This document shows, one piece after another, positions 45,283 to 54,182 of a stretch of DNA of 64,000 nucleotides. Both the position numbers and the translations under genes were made by a program. The notes under the pieces are model-generated. The model was not told the origin of the DNA and did no database searches. It was given only the letters and a program-made list of their open reading frames with translations. The first letter of the stretch is position 1. Every line of letters starts with the position of its first letter. This DNA comes from Pirellulales bacterium. Lineage in GTDB: Bacteria > Planctomycetota > Planctomycetia > Pirellulales > JACPPG01. Location of the stretch: positions 43,712 to 107,711 of the forward strand of contig DASYDW010000024.1 in NCBI GenBank assembly GCA_036499395.1, written 5' to 3'.

Positions 45283-45861
45283 CTACTTGAAATAGTCCGG
45301 CGCATTGTTCGCCGACCATTTGATGTTGCACCCGATGCTGGGCTTTTGATCGTCGGCCGCCGCCTTACCAGCGAGCACCGCATCGAGCGCGGCGCGCAGA
45401 TCGTTACCCGTCACTGGAATGCCGCTGTCGGGCCGGCTGGCATCCATCTGGCCACGATAAGCGAGCTTCTGATCGCGATCAAAGACGTAAAAATCAGGCG
45501 TGCAGGCCGCGCGATACGCCTTGGCCACGGACTGTGACTCGTCGAAAAGATACGGGAAGGTGTAGCCGCGCAGCTTCGCTTCGTCTGCCATCTTGGCGGG
45601 TGCATCGTCGGGGTGGTTCTGGATGTCGTTCGAGCTGATGCCCACAACCGCCGCTCCCTTAGCCTGGTAATCCTTCGCCAGTTGGGCGAGCCCTGCCGCC
45701 ACGTGCTTCACGTAAGGGCAATGATTGCACATGAACACCACCAACAGGGCCGGCTTGCCGGCGAAATCTGCGAGCGACACCTTCTTGCCGCTCGGATCCG
45801 GCAGCGAAAAATCGGGAGCCTTGGTGCCCAGGGGAAGCATCGTACTGGGAGTGAGAACCAT
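45283..45861 (-). CDS. Thioredoxin-fold (AhpC/TSA-Redoxin-like) protein
   Basis: A 192-residue cytoplasmic protein from ATG 45861, with GAGAGG eight bases upstream. It shows the AhpC/TSA-redoxin layout: GTKAPDFSLPDPSGKKVSLADFAGKPALLVVFMCNHCPYVKH (listed in parts), with a CxxC-like CNHC, AVVGISSNDIQNHPDDAPAK, and the cis-Pro region RAACTPDFYVFD with a further Cys. It matches the thioredoxin family protein type with CNHCPYVKH, common in planctomycetes and proteobacteria. Likely a redox or peroxiredoxin-like enzyme; the electron donor is unknown. Confidence 0.88.
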   Translation of the reverse strand: MVLTPSTMLPLGTKAPDFSLPDPSGKKVSLADFAGKPALLVVFMCNHCPYVKHVAAGLAQLAKDYQAKGAAVVGISSNDIQNHPDDAPAKMADEAKLRGYTFPYLFDESQSVAKAYRAACTPDFYVFDRDQKLAYRGQMDASRPDSGIPVTGNDLRAALDAVLAGKAAADDQKPSIGCNIKWSANNAPDYFK

Positions 45862-46232
45862 TGCGCGACCTCTCTTCTGCGGGGTGCGTAGCAAGTAAAA
45901 TTTCGGCGACTCTGCCGGGCCAATCGTACCAAACCGGCCTGTCCGTGCCAGGGTGCCGAAACATCCCGTTCAAACACAGCAATATTCACCGGGAACTTTA
46001 CCGCGACGGCGCGCATCAAAAGGCTAGACTTGAGGGCAACCGGACCGCGAGCGTTTTACCCTAGCAACATCGCATCGCCGGTTCCGGCGTGAAGCGTGGG
46101 CAGCATCGCTGGCAAGTCGTCGCACGCGAGAAGTCAAAATCGCGTGAGCTTTTCACAAGCAGGCTCTCCGCACCGCGCGGAGAGCGATGATTCGCACATC
46201 GAGAGAATTCTTCCTTCCAAAGGAATCTACAG
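45862..46232. other. Divergent intergenic region
   Basis: 371 bp between the redoxin gene and the DUF4139-type gene. No gene or structure stands out. AAAGGA just before 46233 is the likely ribosome-binding site of the plus-strand gene. Confidence 0.4.
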
Positions 46233-48341
46233 ATGATCGTACGTAGCGTGTTTTGTCGTGCCTTGCGAGCGGGCCTTTTCTTGACCAGCCTCTCGATCGC
46301 GCAGTGGGCATTCGACGCTCGGGCCGAAGAGCCCGAGGCCGCCGCTCTGCCCGTCAAGCGAGTTGTCCTCTACAACGCAGGCGTCGGCTTCTTCGAACGC
46401 CGCGCCGACATCGAGGGCAACGCCAAGGTCGACCTGAAGTTTAACTCTACCGAAATCAACGACCTGTTGAAGAGCATGGTCTTACAAGACCTGGGGGGCG
46501 GCAAGATTTCGACGGTTACCTACGCCTCGATCGACCCGATCACCAAGACGCTCAAGACCTTCGCCATCGACCTGACCAACAACCCGACGATGGCCAACCT
46601 GCTAGACCAGGTGCGCGGCGAGAAAGTTGAAATCGAAGCGCCCAATCGCGTGACGGGCACCATCCTGGGTGTCGAAACGCGCGAGCAGCAAGTCGGTGAT
46701 AAGGACCGTGTCGTTAAGACCGAGTTCTTGAACCTGCTCACCGAAACGGGCCTGCGCAGCTTCCCGATGGCGTCGATCAGCCGCATCAAGCTCACCGACG
46801 CAAAGCTCGACACCGAGCTGCGCCAGGCGCTAAACGTGCTCGCCTTGGGACACGCTACTGACAAGAAAACCGTTTCGGTCAATTTCGAAGGCGAAGGCAA
46901 GCGGCCCGTTCGCGTCGGCTATATCCAGCAATCCCCCATCTGGCGCACAACATATCGCCTTGTGCTGTCCGATAAAAAGCCGCCCTTCTTGCAAGGCTGG
47001 GCCTTGGTCGAGAACACTTCGGAAGAAGACTGGCAGGACGTCAATCTGACGCTCGTCAGCGGCCGGCCGATTTCCTTTGTGATGAATCTGTATCAACCGC
47101 TGTACGTCAACCGGCCCGTGGTTGAAAGCGAACTTTTCGGCTCGTTGCGGCCGCAGGTTTATGGTCAGAATATGGACGCGAACGCGAGCGACTTCGCAAT
47201 GGCACCGATGTTCCGCAATGGTCCGAGGGCAGACAAACAATTGGCGAGTCAAGGGAGGGCCGGAGGTCTCGTTATCAGCGCCCCAGCGCCCGCTGCACAG
47301 GCCGAGGTCGAGTCCGAGGTTGTTCAGCTTAACAATCAGCTAAATCTCTCACGTGGCATTGCCACGGCCGCCGCGGGAGCAGACGTTGGCGAGTTGTTTC
47401 AGTACAGAATTGAATCGCCCGTCAGCCTGTCGCGTCAGCAATCAGCCATGTTGCCGATCGTCAACGGCGCCGTGCAGGGCGAAAAGCTATCGATCTACAA
47501 CGCCAACGTGCAGCCGAAGCATCCACTCAATGGCCTGCGGTTGAAGAACACGACCGAACTGCACCTGATGCAGGGACCCGTCACGGTGTTCGACGACGGC
47601 ACCTATGCCGGCGATGCACGGATCGAGGATCTGCCTCCCGGCAGCGAGCGATTAATCAGCTACGCGCTAGACCTGGATATCGAGGTCGTGCCCGAGGCGA
47701 AATCTTCCCCCGAGCAGTTGACGAGCGTAAAAATCGCCAAGGGAACGCTTACCTCGACGCGCAAGTACGAGCGCACCCAGACCTACACCGTGAAGAACTC
47801 GGGCAAGCACGGCAAGTCGGTGCTCATCGAATATCCTTTCGATGCGAACTGGAAACTGATCGAGCCCAAGGAACCCACCGAGAAGACGCGTGACATGTAC
47901 CGCTTCGCTGTCACTGCCGAGCCCGGCAAGCCGGCGACGCTGAAAATCGTCGAAGAACAAACAGTATCCCAACAAATGGTGCTCGGGAACCTTCCAGATG
48001 ACATGATCGTGTACTATCAGCACTCGACAGCCGTGTCCGACGGGGTAAAGAAGGCACTGGCCGAGGTCGTCAAGCGCAAGCAAGAGCTGCAATTGCTGGT
48101 CACTCAGCGGCAAGAGCAAGAGCAAATAATCGCGGTTATCACGCAAGAGCAAACTAGGATCCGCGAGAACATGTCACGGCTGGACCGCAACAACGATCTA
48201 TACGCCCGCTACGTAAAGAAATTCAGCGAGCAGGAAGACCAGGTCGAAAAAGCTCACGCCCAGATCGACCAACTGAACAAGCAAATCAACGAGCGACAAA
48301 AAGCGCTCGACGACTACCTGCTGAGCCTGGATTTGAGCTAA
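46233..48341 (+). CDS. Secreted DUF4139-type protein
   Basis: A 702-residue precursor from ATG 46233 with an AAAGGA site. The signal peptide covers about residues 10-30 (LRAGLFLTSLSIAQWAFDARA). The body resembles DUF4139/mucoidy-inhibitor-like proteins: PVKRVVLYNAGVGFFERRAD, then SPIWRTTYRLVLSDKKPPF, LQGWALVENTSEEDWQDVNLTLVSG (in parts) and KYERTQTYTVKNSGKHGK. A C-terminal coiled coil (VKRKQELQLLVTQRQEQEQI, MSRLDRNNDLYARYVKKFSE) follows. The biochemical role of the family is poorly known; an envelope location is expected from the signal. Confidence 0.8.
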   Translation: MIVRSVFCRALRAGLFLTSLSIAQWAFDARAEEPEAAALPVKRVVLYNAGVGFFERRADIEGNAKVDLKFNSTEINDLLKSMVLQDLGGGKISTVTYASIDPITKTLKTFAIDLTNNPTMANLLDQVRGEKVEIEAPNRVTGTILGVETREQQVGDKDRVVKTEFLNLLTETGLRSFPMASISRIKLTDAKLDTELRQALNVLALGHATDKKTVSVNFEGEGKRPVRVGYIQQSPIWRTTYRLVLSDKKPPFLQGWALVENTSEEDWQDVNLTLVSGRPISFVMNLYQPLYVNRPVVESELFGSLRPQVYGQNMDANASDFAMAPMFRNGPRADKQLASQGRAGGLVISAPAPAAQAEVESEVVQLNNQLNLSRGIATAAAGADVGELFQYRIESPVSLSRQQSAMLPIVNGAVQGEKLSIYNANVQPKHPLNGLRLKNTTELHLMQGPVTVFDDGTYAGDARIEDLPPGSERLISYALDLDIEVVPEAKSSPEQLTSVKIAKGTLTSTRKYERTQTYTVKNSGKHGKSVLIEYPFDANWKLIEPKEPTEKTRDMYRFAVTAEPGKPATLKIVEEQTVSQQMVLGNLPDDMIVYYQHSTAVSDGVKKALAEVVKRKQELQLLVTQRQEQEQIIAVITQEQTRIRENMSRLDRNNDLYARYVKKFSEQEDQVEKAHAQIDQLNKQINERQKALDDYLLSLDLS

Positions 48342-48650
48342 CGCTGCGTGTGGATCGAAGCTAACACCAATATCCAGCAGAGCTGCCAGCGCAACACCCT
48401 GTCCCCTGCGGGCAGCATTATTCCGTTGCTAGCAGGTTGCAGAGTTGAACGTTCGCGTTCCAACTGACTCTTTGAAACCCCTTTCAAGGAGACCAGATAT
48501 GGAACGTGAACGCTGAGAGGCAGATTGTCGAAGTTGGCTTGTTGGGGCCAGTGGGGGTATCGTGTCCTGTACTCGTCGGCGGTGATTGTCGCGGTTTATT
48601 TTTGGGCTGTGTTGCATGACCGGCCGCGGTGTCAGGCTTGCCTGATTCAA
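48342..48650. other. Intergenic region with long-spaced inverted repeat
   Basis: Arms CGTTCGCGTTCCA (48450-48462) and TGGAACGTGAACG (48500-48512) match at 12 of 13 positions with a 37-nt spacer. The region ends at the stop of the RND permease gene. A possible small plus-strand gene starts at 48525. The repeat may serve as a convergent terminator, but no clear T-run follows. Confidence 0.45.
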
Positions 48651-48695
48651 TTATGCTGTCGCTGGTTCTTCGTGGTGGATATGTGGCCCCGTTAG
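48525..48695 (+). CDS. Tentative 56-residue membrane microprotein
   Basis: A frame too short for routine gene calls, from TTG 48525 (GAGAGG four bases upstream) to TAG 48695, overlapping the 3' end of the RND permease gene on the other strand. It reads with one convincing hydrophobic helix (YRVLYSSAVIVAVYFWAVL) followed by a Cys-rich tail (CQACLIQLCCRW). The evidence is composition only; it may be chance. Confidence 0.2.
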   Translation: MSKLACWGQWGYRVLYSSAVIVAVYFWAVLHDRPRCQACLIQLCCRWFFVVDMWPR

Positions 48696-51600
48696 CACGG
48701 CGCGCTGCGGCACTGAGGTCGTCGTCTTGGTCTGCTTCTTGCTCGTGCGCCATTCGCTCATGCGTTGCATGACGACGTAGAACACCGGCACGAAGAAGAC
48801 GGCCAGCACCGTGGCGGCGATCATTCCCCCAAACACCGCGGTGCCGAGAGATTGCCGGGCTGCAGCGCCGGCGCCCGTTGCGCCCACCAGCGGGAAGATG
48901 CCGAAGATAAAGGCGAACGACGTCATCAGAATGGGCCGGAACCGCAGGCGCGACGCCTCGACCGCGGCCTCTAATATGGTGTGACCCTTCTGTCGCAACT
49001 CGCGCGCAAATTCGACGATCAAAATGGCGTTCTTGCTCGCCAAAGCGATGATCAGCACGATGCCGACTTGCGTGTAAATGTTGTTGTCCATGCCGCGCAC
49101 CGCCACGGCCGCCACGGTGCCGAGCAGAGCCAGGGGTACGACCAGAATCACGGCGGCCGGCAACACCCAACTTTCATACTGCGCGGCCAGCACCAGGTAG
49201 ACCATCAGCACGGCCAGGGCGAAGACGATGATCGCCTGCGAGCCAACCCGCTTTTCCTGATACGACATCCCGCTCCATTCGTAACCCATTGACGAGGGGA
49301 GCTTGCCACCTGCCATCTGCTCGAGCAAATCGAGCGCTTGCCCCGAGCTGTAACCAGGGGCCGCGCTGCCGGTGATTGCGGCCGAGGGATAAAGGTTGAA
49401 GCGCGGTATGACTTGCGGTCCCAGACGACGTTCGATTTTGCAGAGCGTGCTCAGCGGGATCATTTTCCCTTGCAGATCGCGCACTTCCAGCCGTCCAATA
49501 TCCTCGGGATCGAGCCGGAACTTTTGATCGGCCTGAACGCGCACCTGGTAAGTGCGGCCGAACTTGTTGAAGTCGTTGACATAGGCCGAGCCGAGCGCGG
49601 TTTGCAGCGTCGAAAAGACAGCTTCGAGCGAGACGCCCAGGCTCTTGGCCTTCTCCCGGTCGATATCGACAAACAAACTGGGGACGCCGGCGCGGAAGGT
49701 GCTGCGCAGGCCGGAGAGGCCTGATTGCGAATTGCCCGCCGTGATCATGTCCTGCAGCGTTTGTTCTAATTCGACGAGCCCTACACCGCCGCGATCTTGC
49801 AATTGCATCTCGAAACCGCCGGCCACGCCCAGGCCCATGATGGCTGGCGGCGGAAAGGCGAAGATCATCGCTTCGCGCACTTGTTGGAACTGGCCCATCA
49901 GGCTGCCGATGATGGCTTCCTGCGTCAGCGAAGGATTGCCAATGCGATCTTCCCAGGGGTTGAACGTCACGTACATCGCCGCGGCGTTCGAGGCGATGGC
50001 CTGATCCAGAACCGATTGCCCACCGAGCAGGAACCAGCCGCGCACGCCGGGCGTGTTGCGCAGAATGTCATTCACCTGCGCGATCACGGCGCGGGTGCGT
50101 GTCTGCGAAGCGGCGTCCGGCAATTTCAGGGCGACGATGGCGAAGCCCTGGTCTTCGGTCGGCAGAAACCCGGTGGGAATGCGGACGAACCACCAGCCGG
50201 TGAATGCGCTGAGCCCGACGAAAAGCAACATTACCAGCGCCGTTTGTCGCACCATGCGCCGGATGATGGCCGTGTAGACACCTTCGCATGCGTCGTACAC
50301 CCGATTGAACGCGCGATAGAAAATGTTCTTGCGAGCTTTGGTTGGCCGCAGGTAGACCGCGCACTGTGCCGGCTTGAGCGTGACGGCGTTGATGGCACTG
50401 ATTAGCGCAGTAGCCGCGATCGTTAACGCGAACTGCCGATAAAGCTGCCCAGTGATGCCGGCCAGGAATGCGGTCGGCAGAAACACGGCCAGTAGCACCA
50501 GCGTAATGCCGATCACCGGGCCCAGCACTTCGCTCATGGCTTTGATCGTGGCCTCTTTCGGCGGCAGCTTGCCGTGATCGATATGGTGCGCGGCGTTTTC
50601 GACGATCACGATGGCATCGTCGACGACGATGCCGATGGCCAGCACCAGGCCGAAGAGCGTCAACATATTCACGGAAAAGCCGAGCGCGGCCATGGCGGCG
50701 AACGCCCCGATGATCGTCACCGGGACGGTGGTGGCCGGGATTAACACGGCGCGCCAGTCTTGCAAGAAGACCAGAATCACGATCAGCACCAGCACACCGG
50801 CCTCGATCAGCGTCTTATAGACCTCGTGGATCGATTCCTCGACGAACACGGTCGTGTCGAACGGAACGATGTGCTTCATGCCGGCCGGAAACGATGGAGC
50901 CATAGCATCCATCGCGTGGCGCGTCGCCTCGGCCACTTCCAGGGCGTTAGCGCCGGGCAGTTGAAACACGGCTAGTGTCGCAGCGGGGCGCCCGCTGATC
51001 TCGCACCACTGGTCATAGACCTGCGAGCCCAACTCGACGCGGGCGACGTCCTTCAGCCGGGTCAATCGTGCCGAGCCGCGACGCTGCGCGGTGGAACTAC
51101 CGCCGCCGTCGTTCTGCTGCATGCCGCTATCGTCGGCCTTGATGATGATGTTGCCGAACTGGTCGGGATCGGCCAGCCGGCCGCGCGTCGTGACGTTTAA
51201 TTGAAAGGCGTGCGAATCGGGGGAGGGGTAAGCACCGACCTGGCCGGCCGCGACCTGGGTGTTTTGTTCGCGGATTGCGGCCAGCACATCCTGCGTGGTC
51301 AGGTTGCGCGCCTTCAGTTGCTCGGGATCGATCCAGATTCGCATCCCGTAACTGCCGGCCCCGATGATGTTGACGTCTCCCACGCCGGGCACGCGGCTCA
51401 ACTGATCTTTGACCCGCAACGTGGCATAGTTGGCCAGGTACAGATCCGTAAAACGGTTGTCGTCCGAATAGAGCGAGACGGCGAGCACGATGTTCGTCGA
51501 TTGTTTCTTCGCCGTGACGCCTTGGCGTTGCACTTCCTCAGGCAAGCGCGGCATGGCAACGGCCAAGCGGTTCTGCACCAGCACCTGAGCTTTGTCCAAG

Positions 51601-51899
51601 TCGGTGCCCACTTCGAACGTCACGGTCAGCTTATAAGTACCGTCGCTCGAGCAAGTCGACGACATGTAGAGCATGTTCTCTACGCCGTTGACTTCCTGCT
51701 CGATCGGCGCGGCAACCGTATCGGCCAGCGTCTGCGCCTCGGCGCCCGGATATAGCGCCGTAACCATCACGGTCGGCGGCGTAATTTCCGGATAGCGTTC
51801 GATCGGAAGATTGAACAACGCGACAAAGCCCACCAGCATCGTCACGATGGCGATGACGTTGGCAAAGATCGGCCGCTCGATGAAGAATCGCGAAAACAT
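48651..51899 (-). CDS. RND multidrug-efflux permease (HAE1/AcrB type)
   Basis: A 1082-residue inner-membrane proton antiporter of the hydrophobe/amphiphile efflux family. It begins MFSRFFIERPIFANVIAIVTM. It has the DxxxxxxD-like porter entrance and the proton-relay aspartates in GIVVDDAIVIVENAAHHID, plus the relay lysine in IALASKNAILIVEFARELR. The inner-membrane repeats are complete, so it looks functional. It forms an operon with the adaptor gene upstream (37-bp gap). A TetR regulator is divergent from the adaptor. No dedicated outer-membrane gene is present here. Confidence 0.95.
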   Translation of the reverse strand: MFSRFFIERPIFANVIAIVTMLVGFVALFNLPIERYPEITPPTVMVTALYPGAEAQTLADTVAAPIEQEVNGVENMLYMSSTCSSDGTYKLTVTFEVGTDLDKAQVLVQNRLAVAMPRLPEEVQRQGVTAKKQSTNIVLAVSLYSDDNRFTDLYLANYATLRVKDQLSRVPGVGDVNIIGAGSYGMRIWIDPEQLKARNLTTQDVLAAIREQNTQVAAGQVGAYPSPDSHAFQLNVTTRGRLADPDQFGNIIIKADDSGMQQNDGGGSSTAQRRGSARLTRLKDVARVELGSQVYDQWCEISGRPAATLAVFQLPGANALEVAEATRHAMDAMAPSFPAGMKHIVPFDTTVFVEESIHEVYKTLIEAGVLVLIVILVFLQDWRAVLIPATTVPVTIIGAFAAMAALGFSVNMLTLFGLVLAIGIVVDDAIVIVENAAHHIDHGKLPPKEATIKAMSEVLGPVIGITLVLLAVFLPTAFLAGITGQLYRQFALTIAATALISAINAVTLKPAQCAVYLRPTKARKNIFYRAFNRVYDACEGVYTAIIRRMVRQTALVMLLFVGLSAFTGWWFVRIPTGFLPTEDQGFAIVALKLPDAASQTRTRAVIAQVNDILRNTPGVRGWFLLGGQSVLDQAIASNAAAMYVTFNPWEDRIGNPSLTQEAIIGSLMGQFQQVREAMIFAFPPPAIMGLGVAGGFEMQLQDRGGVGLVELEQTLQDMITAGNSQSGLSGLRSTFRAGVPSLFVDIDREKAKSLGVSLEAVFSTLQTALGSAYVNDFNKFGRTYQVRVQADQKFRLDPEDIGRLEVRDLQGKMIPLSTLCKIERRLGPQVIPRFNLYPSAAITGSAAPGYSSGQALDLLEQMAGGKLPSSMGYEWSGMSYQEKRVGSQAIIVFALAVLMVYLVLAAQYESWVLPAAVILVVPLALLGTVAAVAVRGMDNNIYTQVGIVLIIALASKNAILIVEFARELRQKGHTILEAAVEASRLRFRPILMTSFAFIFGIFPLVGATGAGAAARQSLGTAVFGGMIAATVLAVFFVPVFYVVMQRMSEWRTSKKQTKTTTSVPQRAVLTGPHIHHEEPATA

Positions 51900-51936
51900 G
51901 CGGTTTGAAAGTTCGCTGGGGGTTTACGCGGCGAGA

Positions 51937-53289
51937 TTACTTGTCGCGGTGCGGTGCGTCGGACGAGAGCTTGCTGGCGACCTTGTCGGCGGGATCAGTG
52001 GAAGAATGCGCCGCATTGACGGCGGCCACGGCCTGCTTGGGCACCACCTTCATGTCGGACCGGGCCCGCAGCAGTCCTTCGACCACGACCCGATCGTGCG
52101 GCGCGATCGAGCCTTCGACGACGCGTAGTTCCCCCAGCCGGTCCGAGGTTTTCACAGCCCTGTACTGAACGATGTCGTCGTCGCCGACGACCAACAGGTA
52201 CTGGCCCGATTGATCGGTCCCTAAGGCGCGCTCAGGCACGAGTAGTGCGCCCGGATTCTGTCCAATCGCCAGACGCAGTCGGGCGAACGTGCCTGGCAGA
52301 ATCGTCCCCTGCTCGTTGGCGAAGCGAGCCCGCAGGCGGATTGTGCCGGTGCCGGAATCGATCGCGGGGTCGTGATAGTCGATCTCGCCTTGGTGGGGAT
52401 AATTCTGGTCGCCGTTGAATCCCATCTCGACCGTTGCCGCCGCCGAGTTCGGCGCGCCGGCACTCTGCTGGAATTGCAGGAAGTCGCTTTCGCTGAGCGT
52501 CATGTAGACGTGGATTGGATCGACCTGCACGATCGTTGCCAACAGCGATGCCTGCCCGTCGCCTACCAGGTTGCCCAAGTCATAACGTGTCTCAGTGATC
52601 CGTCCGCTGAGGGGCGCGGTCATGCGGCAGTAGGCCAACTCAATCTCGGCATTGCGCATCGTGGTGCGCGAGGCGGCCACGGTGGCTTGCGCCCCGAGAA
52701 TGTTCGTCTCGAAATCAGCCTCGGCCTGATCCAGGCTGGCCAGCGAGGACTCGACCTGCGCGGCCGCCTGCTTGCGGGCTGACTCGGCACGTTCGAATTC
52801 GTCCTGCGTGACGGTCCGTCCGGAGATCAATTTGCGCAAGCGCGTCTCGCTGCTCTCGGCCTGCGACAGCCCGGCCTGATCGAGCGCCAGTTTCGCCTTG
52901 GCCAACTCGCGAGCCCGGGATTGCTCGGCCTTGCGGAGCGAGGTTTCCGCTTCGGCGAGCCGCGCTTTGGCTTGATCGAGTTGCAATTGAAAAGGCTCTT
53001 CGTCGATGACCAAGAGCAACTGCCCCTTTTTGACGAACGAGCCTTCTTCGAAGTGGCGCTCTTTCAGAAAGCCGCGGACGCGCGCCCGAATTTCTACCGT
53101 TTCGGTCGGTTGGGCGGTGCCGGTGAACTCGAGATAACGCGTGACGTCCTGTTGCAGCGGCGTCGCGACGGTCACCTCGGGGGGCGGCGGCTCGAAGTAT
53201 TGATTCTTGGGACCGCAGCCCGGCGTGAGCAGTAACGCGGCCCAGTAGGCGAGCAGCCGCAGGGGATAACGTATCGGGCCGTGGGACAT
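51937..53289 (-). CDS. RND periplasmic adaptor (AcrA/MexA type)
   Basis: A 450-residue precursor with a lipoprotein signal (LLAYWAALLLTPGCG, lipobox cysteine at about residue 25). Typical membrane-fusion features follow: a lipoyl half (VEIRARVRGFLKERHFEEGS), a long coiled-coil hairpin (LAEAETSLRKAEQSRARELA, ESARKQAAAQVESSLASLDQ), MTAPLSGRITETRYDLGNLV, and a beta-barrel with VDPIHVYMTLSESDFLQF. It is the first gene of the operon with the RND permease and joins the pump to the outer-membrane channel. Confidence 0.94.
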   Translation of the reverse strand: MSHGPIRYPLRLLAYWAALLLTPGCGPKNQYFEPPPPEVTVATPLQQDVTRYLEFTGTAQPTETVEIRARVRGFLKERHFEEGSFVKKGQLLLVIDEEPFQLQLDQAKARLAEAETSLRKAEQSRARELAKAKLALDQAGLSQAESSETRLRKLISGRTVTQDEFERAESARKQAAAQVESSLASLDQAEADFETNILGAQATVAASRTTMRNAEIELAYCRMTAPLSGRITETRYDLGNLVGDGQASLLATIVQVDPIHVYMTLSESDFLQFQQSAGAPNSAAATVEMGFNGDQNYPHQGEIDYHDPAIDSGTGTIRLRARFANEQGTILPGTFARLRLAIGQNPGALLVPERALGTDQSGQYLLVVGDDDIVQYRAVKTSDRLGELRVVEGSIAPHDRVVVEGLLRARSDMKVVPKQAVAAVNAAHSSTDPADKVASKLSSDAPHRDK

Positions 53290-53320
53290 GACGTCGCTTC
53301 CCCATCGGGGTCGAAGTTAT

Positions 53321-53334
53321 TTAACGAGTGGTAA
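53321..53334. promoter_or_regulatory. Operator candidate 1 (RND operon side)
   Basis: TTAACGAGTGGTAA lies directly after the predicted -10 box of the RND operon. It matches the reverse complement of the second site at 53433 in 13 of 14 positions. Each site is an imperfect palindrome (TTAMC-N4-GKTAA type), as expected for a TetR dimer. Confidence 0.65.
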
Positions 53335-53336
53335 GC

Positions 53337-53366
53337 ATTTTAGGCCGGTCACATTGGGGCGGACAA
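53337..53366 (-). promoter_or_regulatory. Predicted promoter of the RND operon
   Basis: Minus-strand TTGTCC (53366-53361), an 18-bp spacer and TAAAAT (53342-53337). The operator candidate 1 begins three bases downstream, where a repressor would block initiation. Confidence 0.55.
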
Positions 53367-53397
53367 GGCGGATTTCTCGTAAATAGTTGGTTTTCAA

Positions 53398-53427
53398 TTG
53401 ACGTAACAGGGCCAGAACTCCTAAGAT
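53398..53427 (+). promoter_or_regulatory. Predicted promoter of the tetR gene
   Basis: TTGACG (53398-53403), an 18-bp spacer and TAAGAT (53422-53427). Operator candidate 2 begins six bases downstream, so autoregulation is likely. Confidence 0.55.
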
Positions 53428-53432
53428 TCTGT

Positions 53433-53446
53433 TTACCAGTCGTTAA
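53433..53446. promoter_or_regulatory. Operator candidate 2 (tetR side)
   Basis: TTACCAGTCGTTAA is the near-exact inverted copy of operator candidate 1 and lies 33 bp before the tetR start codon. Confidence 0.65.
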
Positions 53447-53479
53447 TTACAGGGGGACCATTCCCCCCAAAGGCGGACC

Positions 53480-54142
53480 ATGACCATCGACGACACACAT
53501 CGCGTGCGCGATCCCGCGGCGACGCGCGCCGCCGTGCTGGCGGCTGCCGAACGGCTATTTGCTGAGCACGGTTTTGCCAACACGTCGCTGCGCGATCTCT
53601 CCTGCGCCTCGGGCGTGTCGCACCCGTTGATTCACCACCATTTCGGCAGCAAGGAAGGACTCTACCAGGCCGTCAAACGCCGGCTGGTCGAGAACTATGC
53701 GCAGCGATTTCCGCGCGCGGCGCGGGCGGTGAATCGTCCGCTGAACATTCGCTCGGAATTGCGGCGGCTGATGGACTACATCGGCGGCAACCCGCTGCTG
53801 CTGAGGCTGTGCGCATGGACCCGGCTGGAAGGGGACCGGCAAGTCTGGCCGGGCGAGCCGGATATCTTCGACACAATCCGGCGGCGCATCGAGGTTTCGC
53901 AGCGGCGCAAATTGATTCGCGCGGATCTCGATCCGAATTACCTGACGATCATGCTCGTCGGCATGGTGTTCTTCTGGCTCGACAACCAGGAACATTTCAG
54001 CCACCGCTTCGGCGCGAAGATTAACGACAAGGACTATCTGCGGCAAGCCGTCGAGATTCTGGAACGCGGCATCAACACACCGGGCGAAGATGCCCAGACC
54101 TCGCCCGACGCCGAGGCGCCGGACGAGGATGACGATGAATAA
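53480..54142 (+). CDS. TetR-family repressor of the RND operon
   Basis: A 220-residue regulator with an N-terminal TetR helix-turn-helix (RAAVLAAAERLFAEHGFANTS, then CASGVSHPLIHHHFGSKEGLYQ). The C-terminal ligand-binding helices resemble the TetR_C type found in efflux regulators (LRRLMDYIGGNPLLLRLCAW, YLTIMLVGMVFFWLDNQEHF). The acidic tail is disordered. It is divergent from the RND operon, and matched operator candidates lie in between. Predicted to repress the pump until it binds a ligand. Confidence 0.92.
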   Translation: MTIDDTHRVRDPAATRAAVLAAAERLFAEHGFANTSLRDLSCASGVSHPLIHHHFGSKEGLYQAVKRRLVENYAQRFPRAARAVNRPLNIRSELRRLMDYIGGNPLLLRLCAWTRLEGDRQVWPGEPDIFDTIRRRIEVSQRRKLIRADLDPNYLTIMLVGMVFFWLDNQEHFSHRFGAKINDKDYLRQAVEILERGINTPGEDAQTSPDAEAPDEDDDE

Positions 54143-54182
54143 CTGGCCAATTCTTGGCAGCCGATAGGTTTGATCGGCGTCG

